Below, one piece after another: positions 1-11,853 of a stretch of 64,000 bases of DNA. Every line of letters begins with the position of its first letter. The first letter of the stretch is position 1. The DNA comes from Cryoendolithus antarcticus. Its lineage: Eukaryota; Ascomycota; Dothideomycetes; Cladosporiales; Cladosporiaceae. The position numbers and the translations under genes are program-made. Location of the stretch: positions 372,001 to 436,000 of the forward strand of contig NAJO01000018.1 in NCBI GenBank assembly GCA_002077065.1, written 5' to 3'. The notes beneath the pieces were generated by a model that was not told the DNA's origin, made no database searches, and saw nothing but the letters and a program-made list of their open reading frames with translations.

Positions 1-478
1 AGCCGACAAGTGCTGGGCCGCCGTCTGGCACGTATACACTCTGTTGCCCGCCATGCGCATGCTTCCGCGCAACACAATCTCTCCCCTCATCACGAAGATA
101 GCACACCGCCGTTGCACGGCGCACGCACAAAGACCACTCGCTACCATTCAAGTGCCGTTGAGCACTGCGCCACGAGAAGTAGTACCGGCAGACCGTTATC
201 TTTATCTCTCCCAATTGGAAGCCACCCCTCTGTCTGATCTCCTCTCCTTGCTGCACGGATGAGCATCCGGGGACCAGGATTCTCCAGACCGCTACGATAA
301 ACGGACGACGAAGCCGGGGGAGTGGATAGCAGCGTAGTGCGCTCGAGAGCTCGTTGAAAGACGACTTGCATCCACTGTCGCGTGACATTGGCTCCTCGTC
401 TGTACACAACCGAGTCCAGAACGCTCTCTGTCCCATGATATCCTCGCGCTATCGCTTCACTGGTGGACCGCTTTCGAG
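1..478. other. Upstream flank of the FYVE gene, no gene seen
   Basis: Open frames here exist on both strands, including a 139-codon one on the minus strand at 141-560. None shows a recognisable domain, and the minus one overlaps the start of the FYVE gene. The stretch is most simply promoter and 5' leader of the gene starting at 479. Confidence 0.5.
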
Positions 479-1564
479 ATGATGGCAGCAACACCTTTCG
501 TACCCACTGCGAACATGCAGTCGACCAATAATACTTCGCCTCCGCAATCATTCTACCCAAACACCCCTCCCTCGATCAATACGTCACCAACTGGCCATTA
601 CACACACCTCCACGTCCGGCAATTGCGGACGCCGAAGCAACCCCTTTACACGCCAGCATGCCTTCGACCAACAGAACCACTGAACAGCCGGCCGAAGGAT
701 ATACCCATCGGTCCGCGAGCGCCAGACACCCCACCTCGTAGCAAAGAGAGCAGCTTCGACAGTGTGAAGTCGGGATCACTGAGTCTGTACCCCGGCAGTC
801 CAAGGGTAATGTCGCCAGATGAGGATATACCAAGTGCTCTGCATCGCGGGCTGAGTAGAGCCGGAAGCGAGATGGTTGAGGAAGAGCATGGAGAAGTGTC
901 TGGACCGCCGACTACGGCACATTGGAAGGTGAGTCGATCTATCCTGCAATGTTAGCGCTATGATGCCTTGCGCAATGCATATCCTTTCTCAAGAAAAGCA
1001 AGGTGGGAGTGAACGTGCAGAGGTCGAAAGGCGCACAAGACGCAGTCAGAAAGTCTACTCGAGCACGCAATACCCACCCAAATTGTACCACTGCCAAGAG
1101 CATCCATCACGATGCTCTTGCAATCACCCACGCGCACATCCTACCCAATCAAACGTAGTATGAGACCATGATTTCTACTGACACCACACTCACAGCCAAA
1201 CGAGTCCGCACTCGCCTGCGCCATCTGCCTGGCGACCTTCACGTGGTACTTCCGCAAACACCACTGCCGACACTGCGGCGACGTCGTCTGCGCACCACAC
1301 CTCGTTCACACAGTTCCGCTTGATCAGAATGCTCGCTACCACACTGGAGGCGCGGCGAGCAAGGCGTGCGACACATGCTATCGTGAGTGGCGAATGATCA
1401 AGAAGCTTCGACATTCGCGATCCAATAGCGTGGCCGACTCGTTGTCCTCCCAAGGCACTGCGAAGCCACCGATGAACATCCCGCAAGGCAGTCGCCTAGG
1501 AGCTGATATGCATGTGGGGAGCATGGCCAGGTCGGAGGGCGGGATGGTGTGGTCGACCTTCTGA
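479..1564 (+). CDS. FYVE zinc-finger domain protein
   Basis: Two exons, 479-928 and 1196-1564, joined in phase 0 across a 267-base intron (donor gtgagt, acceptor cacag), give 272 residues. Residues 1-145 are Pro/Ser-rich and probably disordered. The FYVE finger follows immediately: CAIC, then the basic core FRKHHCRHCG, then CAPH, then CDTC. FYVE fingers bind phosphatidylinositol 3-phosphate on endosomes and vacuoles, so a role in membrane trafficking is likely. The sixth zinc ligand is His instead of the usual Cys (C-x2-H). The conserved W-x2-D motif appears as W-x2-N and is split by the intron. The tail of about 50 residues is low complexity. The intron is longer than most in this window, but its phase and both splice sites are clean. 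The domain is certain; the partner proteins are unknown. Confidence 0.85.
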
Positions 1565-2793
1565 TTGACCAGACTTACTCACCTCGACAGCTGGCTTCGA
1601 TCTCGCGTCGAGACTGTCTCGACTGGATCAGACTCGGAGCATTCCGGATCTGCCTGGCGAGTCGATGATACCTGCACCCCGACCACCACACTTTACTGGA
1701 ACATTATGGCGTTACGACCCTTGGGATTTTCTCACTTATGATTGCGTTCGAGCGTTTCCTCACTTCCTTTCAACGAACTCAACACTTGGAGCTCTATTTG
1801 ATTACTTTGGCGACTTGGCGACTGGGCGACTGGGAAGATTCAATTGGTTTTTGCGATCTTGTGATACCCACTATAGAGTAGAACTAGATCGACTGCGTGG
1901 AATCGGAGTCTTGGGCCATGGCGAAGGGTGAGCTGGCAGGCTTTGGGATGGCGCTTGGGCTTATGGTGACGCTAGACGGCCGATATGTATGTTAGGCATG
2001 GAAGTGCCACAATCTGTTGATGTTGAAAAGTTCGTGTCCCGTTCACCACGGTTCAGCAATGTTGGACACAACACTTTCACACTCGACGGCGAGCAGCTCG
2101 AAGCCAACGTGGCCTCTCTATATCGTGTTAGTGTCAGCATTACCGGACAAGCAATCCTGCAAGAAGTATGGGCATCGTCGGCGCCAAGTCTGTTCTTCCT
2201 TTCGCACGCGCATCCTCCAACCGCCAGACCCCTGCTTCCCCACCATCCAATCAACGCGTCCATGCCTTGACTGCAGACAACGAACCTCTTCAGTACGCGC
2301 CGTGCAACGAAGCGTACCAGTGGAACGCTGTCTGCTGTTATACAAATCTGACCACTCAGGCAACGATCACAGACGCTTTTCAACGCGACCTCGACTCTCG
2401 CTCTTGAGGACGCGAGCCAATGTCAGACACACTGAACAGCTCCTTCGACGCGAGTAGGCGCTTGGCTTGACCTCCAGGCCCCGTCAATGGCCGGATCATT
2501 GATCTGCTCGAGGCACAGAGATGCATGTTCATGCAAGTATCACAGTAGCTGAAGCAGTGGGCGCTTTCGGCATGCAGGCACGCTCGCCAGGTAGGTGCCT
2601 ACCAGCAATGCAAGTATAGCGGCTCCCCGTTATTACACCACAGCACTCCTCCGCTCTCCTCTTCCCTCGGCGTCGAAGGCTTGCATTCTGTTGCGGAGCC
2701 TCGTCGGTTCCCTCCTATCTCGGTTGTCTCTTGCCACCAGTCTCTCCTGCTCACAGCCTTCCCTCTCCACCCTCTCAGCAACGATCGCCAGCG
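1565..2793. other. Intergenic, no supported gene
   Basis: About 1.2 kb with only short overlapping open frames on both strands and no domain, tRNA or repeat that I can recognise. It should hold the 3' end of the FYVE gene and the promoter of the membrane protein gene at 2794. Confidence 0.5.
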
Positions 2794-3625
2794 ATGTCCT
2801 CCTCTCTCCGCCTACCGGCCCTGGCCTTCGCGTCCCTCTCTATAGCCCTCAGCATCGCAGTCTTGGCCTGCTCTGCCCGAACGCTTGCCATCTTCAATGA
2901 TCAACACACCACGAACGCTTGGCTTCTACCAATCTGGCCGAACCATTTCGACTTGACAGGCCTGAAGTTACTCATCGGGACGTCAACGGGCATTGTGGTG
3001 TTGAATGCAGTCGCGGTCGTAGCACTGTTCGTGCCATCGGTATGGAAGCCATGAGAGCCACAGACTCAACAAAGATGTACTGATCAAAGGCGTAGATGCC
3101 AGCGAGCTTCACGGTCCTGCTGTCAGGCGTGCTGAGCAGCATTCTGGCTCTGGTAGCGTTGATCATGCCCTCGTTGCTGAATAACGAGGCGCCGAGGAGG
3201 GATACGCTGCAGACTTGGACTTGTAGTTGGCATGATAAGAGCACTTTCTCCGGCCAGCAGCCGCCGGCGCAGTTCAGCACGCTGTGCCATCAAACCGTTC
3301 GCCTCCCCCGCATACTCATCAGTTCCTTTTCACTCAGCTAACCCTTACCTTCCAGCGTTTCACGACTTTCACTTCCATCCCCATGTTCCTACTTCAACTC
3401 CTCCTCCTCGCCACAGCAGCCTACGCCCTCTTCCAATCTCGTCGCCTCACAAATGCCCGGGCTCATCGAACTGGAGGCGAGAGTGGCGAGATGGAGAAAC
3501 CGCTTGAGTTGGGCGATTACCATGCGCAGCCCAGCTTTGACACCAAGAGGACTGTCAACGGCAGTCCGAAGAGTGGGGTTAGTACTAGTGTTGGGACTGT
3601 ACCTGCCAAAGGCGCGCTTGGGTGA
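2794..3625 (+). CDS. Four-helix membrane protein, fungal family of unknown function
   Basis: Three exons (2794-3039, 3096-3296, 3356-3625), all in phase 0, encode 238 residues. Four hydrophobic segments are visible: near the N-terminus (residues about 6-32), about 55-80, about 84-105 and about 155-175. A hydrophilic loop between helices 3 and 4 carries a W-x-C pair and the sequence TLCHQT. The tail is polar and probably cytosolic. The layout resembles MARVEL/claudin-like four-helix proteins, but no assigned function can be read from the sequence. The second intron has a weak donor (gttcgc); it is chosen because it keeps phase 0 and restores the loop before helix 4. The ATG at 2794 is the last in-frame start before the first helix; another lies 21 codons upstream. 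Confidence 0.75.
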
Positions 3626-3883
3626 AGTGGGATGTGCTGAGTTAAGGACGGCATGGGATGAGGGGACGGGAAGCGTATTGACGTTGTAACAGAGGGAAGG
3701 GATGGGAAAGGAGGCGTTTAATGAATATATGTACTGTGGAATTCCGGGTATATGCTAAGCAGGGAGATGTCCTACACGTCCACCTCGGTCCCACGCATGA
3801 CCCTTGCTGTGTCCAATCATCACGTCTCAACCCCTGCACTAAATCGCTCTCATATGTCACGCTCAATCTCACTTCGGCCGACT

Positions 3884-5619
3884 TCACCGCCTGAAAGCAG
3901 CCAAGAAGCTCTTCCGCTTCCCAACCCTCGCGGGCTTACTCTCCGGCACAGGCGGCACGCTGTACTTGCCCCTCACCACCTCAGCCTTCTCAGGGATTCG
4001 TGGTGTAGCCGTGATTGTACTTCTTCGCTTCGCAGTATTCGCCTCCCCAGTCCCGCTTTCAATAACAGCTTTCTTCGCCGCTGCGGCCGCGTTATCAGGC
4101 GTAGAGGGATCGGAGTGCTCTTGGATCGAAGCAGAGGTAGTGTGAGCTTGGAGATTTTTCGGGAGGGTGGAAGTCTTGTGCGCGTTGCCGCGGGAGGATG
4201 TGCTAGCTGTGCTTGCGCTGCGATCGGGTTTCGGTGAAAGGGGATTGTTCAGCGGCGTGACGATGGCGGATTTGCGGCGCTCGGTGCGCGAAGAGACTGA
4301 GGCGGGGAGCGGCATGGACATATCTGCGTCGTAGTCTGCGGCTACTGGACGGCCGGAGAACGTCTTTGGTCGCCCATTGGCCGTGCGCGTTGAGGGACCG
4401 ACGAGGTCTTCTTTGCTGATGCCATTCAGGCGTAGGCCGTTCTGCATGGCTGTGTTGCCTCCATGCGAGGTGGAGGGGCGAGGCGGGTCATTGGTGCCGG
4501 CGAGCTCGAAGACGTTAGGGACTGTTGGGCTCTCGAGAGGTGGTGAGGCGGAAGCGGAGTTGCTTCGTCGGCGCTCGTGTCTGCTTGTTCGATCGGGAAT
4601 GCCATTAGGGAGTGGGTTGAGTCGCGCATCTGTGGTGCTGTGTTTCTTGCTGGCGAAGCCAGGCATGCTCTTGCGGGCTTCTGCGATTGTGCGCTTGATG
4701 CTACCGTCGCCGCCTGCGTTGAGGCGCTCCGGTCGCTCGATCTCGCCGAGCATGGTGTTGCCATTTGTTGCTAAGTTCTCTTCGGGGATTGGATTAAACT
4801 TGATGATGCCTCGATCTGGCGGTACGCTCAGGATGTCTGCCATGAAGGACTGTATGAGCGCTGCGTTGCGCTTGTTGGTCACTGGCTGCATCTGTGAAGG
4901 CACGGTGCTGATTGTGAGGATGTAGCAGGGTTCGAACGTCCCTGCTAGCGCGAGACACGAGCTGTGGTCGACATTGATCATGATGGAGGAGTCTGGTCGC
5001 GTGTACCTCGCCGCGAGGTGGTACGAGAGGTCTGTGACCAATGTGAACTCATCTTTGATCTGCGACGTCGTTAGTGAAAGTCAGACATCACCCGCAACAC
5101 CGCACATACGATCACATTCGTCCTCAACTCTGCCACGACTGGTGCCTCCCTGTGCACCCTCTCCTTTGCACTGCTAGTTCCATTCTCCTTATACGCAAAC
5201 ACCTCCTCATAGTACTGCAGCCTCCTCTTGCCCGCCTCAGCCTCCGCAGAGTACCTGACACTGTTTCTGTCTGGCATAGCGAAACTGGCAGTATTCCTGT
5301 CGGCGTTATATGTCCCCTTCCCGATCAAATTCGCATAAGCGTGCGCGACGTAAGTGCTGTCGCGCTTTCCCGTAGGATGTACAGGCGACACAGGCGACAG
5401 TCCAGTAGTGCTTACAACCGTTTGCGCCGCGCGAGATCCGCTGTGATCAGCCGCAGCAAGCTTCCTAGCAGCAGTAGCAGAAGGCAGGCTATCAAGATCC
5501 GATATCGTAGTGGTGGTAGCAGTCAATGGCCTTCCTTCAGCAGGATAATCGCTCGAAGTGTCGATGGAGACTTGGGTCGAGTGTGGCATTGAATGATGAA
5601 CACGTGAAAGACTCCCCAA
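3884..5619 (-). CDS. MIF-fold (tautomerase superfamily) protein with long flanking extensions
   Basis: Two exons, 5619-5110 and 5059-3884, with a 50-base intron (gtatgt/cgcag, phase 0), encode 561 residues. Residues about 1-150 are Ser/Thr-rich. A domain of about 120 residues follows. It begins around APVVAELRTNVI, continues through SIMINVDHSS and GTFEPCYILTIST, and ends near PPDRGIIKFNPI, the order seen in macrophage migration inhibitory factor folds. The last 270 residues are low complexity and end in a basic tail. MIF tautomerases use an N-terminal proline made free by Met removal. Here the matching proline lies about 160 residues inside the chain, so catalysis would need proteolytic release or may be absent. 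Fungal MIF-domain proteins with extensions are known, but their substrates are not. Confidence 0.8.
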
Positions 5620-7151
5620 TGCAACTCCAACGGCACTGTCACCCTCCTAGCGAGAAGTCTGCGCGGAAATGATCGCCACTAGCAATGCTGAAGTGGGAGT
5701 GGCTTTTGATGCGACTGCCGCAAACGTGGTACCACTGGGGAGGGCGCGTGCAGCAGGGTCGATCGCTCGTGCAGTGTGCTGCAAATAGCGTTTACACCGA
5801 GTGTGGAAGATTCGGAAGCTAGTCAAGGGACTGATTGCGCACGGCGTTCGATTCGTGGGCACGGGAGATGTTGGGGAGATGATGGAAAGAAGTCGTGATC
5901 GGCGGTGCAGAACGTGAATACTTGAGGGTAGCGGTAAGGTGGATGGGCAGTTTGATCACATATTTCTATATTGATTGCATTGCGCACTTATCGCGCCTTT
6001 GGTGGAGTACATCTGCAACCTGCAGGCCCTGGATGTGGGCCAACCCTGCTGCAGATCCGATGCGGATCGTGAGGACCCGCTCGCACGCAAGAATCCCGGC
6101 CAAATGTGCGGTCAAGGCGATGCGCGAATTGGACATGTGCTTGGGAAGTGCTTGCTTTGTGATGAGCCATTGAATTATTCTGCTTGACCCCTGGAGTGAC
6201 GAGAGTCTGGTCCAGGGTGATCCCGGGTAATCCCACGTGGAAAGACTGAAACAAGGGATTGTGCGGTACGGTACTATTGCTGGCGTCGTTTGGTCGTGCA
6301 ACGTCCGCTATCGAGCGTTGGCCTGAGAAATGAGGTTGCTTACAACGGACGTCAGCCAACAATGCCACTGTGGCATTGCGATGGAGACGATGGGCTACAT
6401 CCGTCATCTACTCGTCACCACCGCCAACACACTTCACCATCAACGATACACAAAATTGGCCGAGGTACCTCTACATGCAGCCTCTCATGTCGCTTCTTCT
6501 TTCGCTTCCCCAAACATTTCCCGTCAACCAATCATAAAGCGCTACTGAGCTTCTCTTCCCGCTGACTCGTCGACACAATTCCCGCATCAAGCCAACGCAT
6601 CGGTTCTTCTTCATGCGCTAGAGTAATTTCCCGAAACATGCGCTCCGTCGGTGAGACGGGGACAGCGGGGAGCTCCGATATGCAAGATACACGAGGGCTA
6701 TTTCGGTGCTTTCGTTGAATGCTGAATCCAGGATCACAGCGGAATAATTATGTTCAACGGCTATGCATCACTTCCTACAAACTTCATCGTGATGGAAGTT
6801 GTCAGATGAAAGTGTACATTACTCTTGAAGTCGATCGATGATGCTCACTGCTTGCATGCGGTATCTCGAACCGCAATGTCTCACATACGATGGGACGCAC
6901 GTGGAGTTCAAGGTCTGCAGGGCTGCGAAACGCAAACTGATCTTGAAGATCTTGCACACCAGACAAGGTCTGCCTGGACGTGATAGCAACACTCCACAAC
7001 GGCATCGCCTTTGCCAGATCTTGGGATGCAAAGTGGCACATGAGACCAGCAGAGACTAGGTGGAGGACTGGACTTCACTCCGAGATTTCTAGATCTTCTA
7101 GACGCACTCGCATATGGGTATCATATTGATCATCGCACATGACAATCATCA
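5620..7151. other. Intergenic, no supported gene
   Basis: About 1.5 kb between two minus-strand genes. Many short frames overlap on both strands, none with a domain, conserved motif or convincing splice structure. I see no tRNA or repeat. It includes the promoter of the MIF-fold gene and the 3' side of SWC5. Confidence 0.5.
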
Positions 7152-8135
7152 TCATGCCTTCAACCTCGCGTCCCGTCTCCCCTCCTCCTTCTTCCCAGCA
7201 ACGCGATCCAGGAACTCTTCTCTCGCAAGGAACCCCCTCTTGCTCTTCCCGTACTCCTCCATCTCGCTCTCGATTCCCTCTTTTCTGACGAAACCCCTCC
7301 AATCCAGTGCGCTCTTCTGTACCGTACTCATCTTCTCCGCTTTCTTCTTGCGCTCGTCTTCGAGTCGCTGCGTGGCGAGCAGGACGTCTGTGCGCGAGGG
7401 GGCACGGGGCCGGAGCTTTTCTGGAGGCACCCCGCGGATGGTTGCGAGAGGGTTAGGCTCGAAGCTGGAGGGGCGGCGGAGGGGCCGCTGTAGGGTTGTT
7501 GTCTTGACGTTCTCATCGCCATCCGTTGGGTTCGAGGCGAGGTACGCTTGCGCTGCGGCGGACGAAGCGGGGACTTCTTCCTCCACTTCGGTGATCTCGC
7601 CGGCGAAAGCTATGCGGCGGCGGATCTTGACAAGCTTCCCTGAAGTTTTCACGCTGTCTCGATTCTCCTTGTCTTCATCACCCAGTGCAGTCGTCGTGTC
7701 TGTAGCTGAGGGCAAAGGCCTGACCGGCCGCCCAACTGGTAGCGCACTTAGCTCCGCCCAAAGCGCCTCAACGTCCACAGTCACCTCTCTCTTCTCTTGC
7801 GCTTTCCGCAGCTTCTTCTGTTCCTTCTCCACGGCTCGCTGTGCTCGTGTCCGCACCACTCCTCCTTCACCCCCACTCTCGTCATCCTCCTTGTCAATCT
7901 TTCGCTTCTTTGACTTCCGTTCCTTGATCGTCACCTCGTCGCCCGACACTAGCTCCTCGTCCTCAAACGTGACCTTAGCTTTCCGCTTCTTGGGCGCATT
8001 TGTAGGCGCGTCCTCGTCATCGGATGAGGAGGATACATCATCCTCTCCAACTGCTGCAGTAGGGGCGAAGTCTTCGTCTTCGTTCTCGTCGTAGTCGGAA
8101 TCCGGTTCGTCTCTTCGTCGAGGTTCTGGAGGCAT
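7152..8135 (-). CDS. SWC5: SWR1-complex subunit Swc5 (BCNT-C domain)
   Basis: A single exon of 327 residues. The first 120 residues are rich in Asp/Glu and Lys, including acidic clusters that suit histone binding. The last 80 residues form the BCNT-C domain, recognised by KMSTVQKSALDWRGFV, then a hydrophilic helix and YGKSKRGFLAREEFLDRV. Swc5 is needed by the SWR1 remodeller to exchange H2A for H2A.Z in nucleosomes, so the product should be nuclear. The ATG at 8135 is chosen because the protein then starts at MPPEPRRRDEP, just before the acidic region; an upstream in-frame ATG at 8207 would add a Gly/Cys-rich stretch unlike the family. It is transcribed away from PIS1 across a 463-base shared promoter region. 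A long antisense frame over this gene is a composition artefact. Confidence 0.9.
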   Translation of the reverse strand: MPPEPRRRDEPDSDYDENEDEDFAPTAAVGEDDVSSSSDDEDAPTNAPKKRKAKVTFEDEELVSGDEVTIKERKSKKRKIDKEDDESGGEGGVVRTRAQRAVEKEQKKLRKAQEKREVTVDVEALWAELSALPVGRPVRPLPSATDTTTALGDEDKENRDSVKTSGKLVKIRRRIAFAGEITEVEEEVPASSAAAQAYLASNPTDGDENVKTTTLQRPLRRPSSFEPNPLATIRGVPPEKLRPRAPSRTDVLLATQRLEDERKKKAEKMSTVQKSALDWRGFVRKEGIESEMEEYGKSKRGFLAREEFLDRVAGKKEEGRRDARLKA

Positions 8136-8598
8136 ATTGATGTATAGAAAACGGATTTCCACGAGCAAGCACATGCAAGCAACTAAACCCCCCCCCCCTC
8201 TACGCACGTGCCCTTATCTGATCTTTCGGGAGAGAATGGCCGAATGACGTTAGATCGCGATGGCACGGAAGCTGGCGGCCGCGGTATCTGATAGTCTTGA
8301 GCACCGGCGATATCACGTCAGCAACTGGCAACGTGAACTACTGGAGATTGACTTTGTGCCGACACAACTAGACTCCGTCGAATCACCTCCTCGTCGCAAC
8401 ATATACAAGCGAAGTTGTCGCGCTGAAACGTGGTGGAAGCAATAATCTTGCGCCAAGGCAGGCCCCTCAGCAGGTCCTCTAGTCCAGGCTCCCTCGATTG
8501 TCGTCTGAGAGATCACTATCAACGATCTCGACCTGAACTGCGTGCAAAACGAACACGACTCTAGGCTCATTCCACGGTCATACAAGTATCGCAACAGC
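8136..8598. promoter_or_regulatory. Divergent promoter region between SWC5 and PIS1
   Basis: The two genes point away from each other, so this 463-base gap must hold both promoters. Visible elements are an 11-base C run at 8188-8198 and a CACGTG E-box palindrome at 8205-8210. E-boxes bind bHLH factors, which control phospholipid genes in yeast, but use of this site here is inference. Confidence 0.4.
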
Positions 8599-9572
8599 AT
8601 GACGGCCGAACGCAGAACACCCCAATCCAATGGCAAGCCCGTGGGCTCGGCCACCGGGTCAGAGGCCAAGAAGGAAGAGAACATCTTCCTCTTCGTGCCA
8701 AACTTGATAGGTGGGACAGATAAATAGTCTTCGCCAGATCCATACGCTGATAAATGCAACGTAGGCTACCTCCGCATCGTCCTCGCTGTCGGATCCCTCT
8801 ACTTCATGCCCCTCCACCCCCGCCGCTGCAGCTTCCTCTACTCAGTCTCCTGTCTGCTAGACGCCCTGGATGGCATGGCGGCGCGCAAGTTCTCGCAATC
8901 AACGCGCTTCGGCGCAGTGCTGGACATGATCACCGACCGCTGCACGACCTCCTGCCTGCTAGTGTTTCTGGCAGTCGCCAAGCCAGCCTACTCGGCGATC
9001 TTCCAGGGCTTGATCAGTCTGGACTTCGCGAGTCATTACATGCACATGTATGCGACGCTTGTGATGGGCGGGCAGGGGGAGAGCCATAAGAATGTGAGCG
9101 CGAGTAGGAGCCGGATTATGAATTTGTATTACACGAACAAGGTAAGCTGCGCTTGGTTGGAGGCACTGGTGCCGCACTGACTTCAACACAGTGGGTCCTC
9201 TTCACTTGCTGCGCCTTGAACGAGCTCTTCTTCATCGCCCTCTACCTCCTCTGCTTCTCCTCCCCGATCGTCACCCCAGCCCTCCTACCACCTAGCGGTG
9301 ACGCAAATATCGCCTCGTCCATGCAGCCCGGTTCACCAGCACACATCGAGCCTCGGTTGCTCTTCCCATCGCCTTTCTCGGCCGCGGCTATGGAGATGGC
9401 GCGAGCGAACAAGATGGACTCGACTGTACCTTGGACCCTCACACTGGGGAGCGCGCCGATCATGCTTGTGAAGCAGTGGATCAACGTTGTGCAGCTTGTG
9501 AAGGCGAGCCGGTGGTTGGCTGAGGGCGATCGGGACGAGAGGAAGAAGGCTGGGCTCAACAAGAGACGGTAG
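8599..9572 (+). CDS. PIS1: CDP-diacylglycerol-inositol 3-phosphatidyltransferase
   Basis: Three exons, 8599-8710, 8765-9141 and 9192-9572, with introns of 54 and 50 bases, encode 289 residues. The enzyme joins CDP-diacylglycerol and myo-inositol to make phosphatidylinositol, in the endoplasmic reticulum membrane. The CDP-alcohol phosphotransferase signature D-G-x2-A-R-x8-G-x3-D-x3-D is complete: D73, G74, A77, R78, G87, D91 and D95, with a further Asp at 70. The N-terminus has the typical ENIFLFVPNLIGY motif, which the first intron splits inside the Gly codon. Several hydrophobic helices follow, and the C-terminus is basic. An insert of about 45 residues between the later helices (about 195-240) is longer than in yeast and is Ser/Pro-rich. 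The start at 8599 is the ATG nearest the conserved region; an upstream one at 8542 would add 19 residues. Confidence 0.92.
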
Positions 9573-10773
9573 TGAGTTGTAGAAGAAGTTCATGTGACGT
9601 GGACGCCACAGTCGAGTCCCATCGATCGGCCGAGACCGAACGAGTGAGCTCGAGCGTTACTGCGAGCGTCGAATCGATGCTACCCACTGGGGTGGAGGAC
9701 GCAAACGGTGGACTGTGCAGCCTCCTGCTATCGATTGCTGTCATCGGACGACTGTTGCGCAACTCAAATGCTGGACCACATCGGGTCCATAGCCGTGAGG
9801 CTGCAGTCCCCCAATGGCACATCTTGCGTGCGGGGAACAGCGGACTTTCGAGCAGCTCTAAGCTACCTGTCAATTATCGCCTGTGACGGCACTTGGGTGT
9901 ATTCTCGTGGGACATGCCAGTACCAACTCAATACACTGATGCGCAGCCTATGCGACAGGGCATTCAAGAAAGTCCAGGCCTGGCATCGTGGTGCCGGCCA
10001 AGTCCGGAGCGCAGCCAGTAGCCGAAGCTTGAAGATTCCCAGCCGAGTTTTGCGGAGGACCTGGTGCTTGGTCCAAGCAACTCGAACAGAAGCTGGCGGA
10101 GGCACATGTTGCAACGCAACCAAAGGATCACCGCTTCCATGGCGTTGCTGAAGAGAAGCCAATGCAGTCTCTCAGGCTTATAGTAACGCCGAAACATGCT
10201 CTTCTCCCGCACTGTCGCGAGATTGACACATGATAGGAGGGTATACCAGATACATAATGTCTACAATGCTGCGGCAGAGTCCTGACTTTCACTTCCTGTC
10301 ATCAATCGAGTTCGGTCGTGAAAGACAAGCTTTCGCCTTGTTTCGTGATGTTGCCAAGACTGGGACATCGTACGGGACCTCGTATCGACTGCGGCTGGTA
10401 TTGATGACCATGCTGTGGCCCGTATCTCCTGCATCACTTTACCCATTTCTTCCCTTACCACTGTGGTCATTGTGTATACGCATTCTCTAAGCTGTACATC
10501 TTTCACCCCCACGGCCCGCGACGCCTTTCGAAGCAATCACTTCCCCCCAGGACTGATACCGGTCGTCGAATAGGCTGCGGCCCGCGCGGAGCCACTATAC
10601 CGTCGCATCTAAGCGCACATACGTCGATCGCGATTGCCAGTGTAAGAAGCACCCTGCCACACAGATCGCACAAGGTCCGAGACGTCCAAGAGAGGGGAGC
10701 GTTCGTTCATCGACCCGAGGTCTGAAGTGGAGAGTGAGAGAGAGTGGATGCGGTGAAGAGACTGCGGGCGGCC
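9573..10773. other. Intergenic, no supported gene
   Basis: About 1.2 kb between two plus-strand genes. Overlapping frames up to 147 codons occur on both strands without domains or recognisable splice structure. I see no RNA gene or repeat. Confidence 0.5.
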
Positions 10774-11853
10774 ATGCGCCCGCAGCGGTACAGGAACTTG
10801 GAAGGCCCGAGTACGGATCGAGATGCGGTGCCGTGGTACTGGAGGGTCGTAGCGGGGATTGCGACGTTGATGATACTGGGAGGGTAAGCAGGAGATTCAC
10901 CCGCTGTGGAATGCCTGGCGCTGATGTCTGAGCGCAGCTACCTCATGCTGCCGGCGACCTTTGACTCGGACCCTTTGCTACGAGCGCCGAAGACTGTGAT
11001 TGGGATCTTTGCGGTCGCGCTGCTCACGGCTGGCCTCTCGGTGACAGGACTGGTGTGCTTTGCTGTGAGGAGCGCAGCGTTTCAGGCAGAATCGGTGTTC
11101 CTGCCATGTACGACTGCATGCGCTCTGGGGCTGCTGACAGTCTTCTACGACTTTCTGATCAGCACGCGCTACGCTTGGAACACACCTGCGCTACTCGTCA
11201 CAGTCGCATCAGCAGTGAGCACGGTAGTCTATGGCACCTTGCTAGTCTACACCTATCGCCGTGTGTCAAAGTCTCGCTCGACAACTGCCTACATCCCACC
11301 GAACATGCGCACCCAGCCTCTCGATCCCAGTGTACCCACAGGACGGAGCGCAAGTCTAGCCTACCAAGCGCCAGGCTACTATGAAAACTACCTCGCAAAC
11401 ATGTACCCCACTTCGGCGCATCCGCAGACACCTCCCGCGTCAGGCGATGTCTACGATCCCAACCACATCACAGAAGAAGAGATGCAGCGCCAGCAGATGC
11501 TCATGCTCCTGCTGCAGCGCAATCAACCTCCCACGCCCGATCCAAGCCAGAGTACCTTCCACATCGACTGGCAAGGCCAGCACGAGGCCGAAGACACTGG
11601 CCACTTGACGCCGGTCGGCGGGTACTACGCGCCGCGACATCAGCAGAGCAGTGCGTCTAGCCGCTCGACGCAGAGCAGGCCGACGCATAGTCGGCAGTGG
11701 AGCCAGCAGGGGATTAGGCCCTGGGATGGGGTGTGGAGGGGTGTAAGTACGGCTAGTGGGAGTTCTGGGGAGACTAGTGGAGGTACGGTGGTGAGGGGCA
11801 GTCAGGAGAGGAGAGAGGAGAGGAGGCGGGAGATTGAGATGGGTGGGCGGTGA
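10774..11853 (+). CDS. Conserved fungal membrane protein of unknown function
   Basis: Two exons, 10774-10883 and 10938-11853, joined in phase 2 over a 54-base intron (gtaagc/gcgcag), give 341 residues. The first helix is split by the intron. It follows a WYWRVV motif and leads into GYLMLPATFDSD, a motif I associate with a conserved ascomycete family. Three more hydrophobic segments follow (about residues 62-85, 95-115 and 130-150). The remaining 190 residues are hydrophilic, Gln/Ser-rich and probably cytosolic, with a run of Gln and Leu near 235 and an Arg/Glu-rich end. An in-frame stop at 10735 shows the coding region cannot extend far upstream without another exon, so ATG 10774 is used. No enzymatic motif is visible and no function is proposed. 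Confidence 0.75.

Noticed and set aside
141..560. 139-codon minus-strand frame at the left edge
   Set aside because: Overlaps the start of the FYVE gene and lacks any motif.
1665..1931. 88-codon plus-strand frame after the FYVE gene
   Set aside because: No motif, poor start context and no splice partner.
4377..4925. 182-codon plus-strand frame
   Set aside because: Antisense shadow of the disordered tail of the MIF-fold gene.
7114..8094. 326-codon plus-strand frame
   Set aside because: Antisense shadow of SWC5; Ser-rich because the sense strand is Glu/Lys/Arg-rich.
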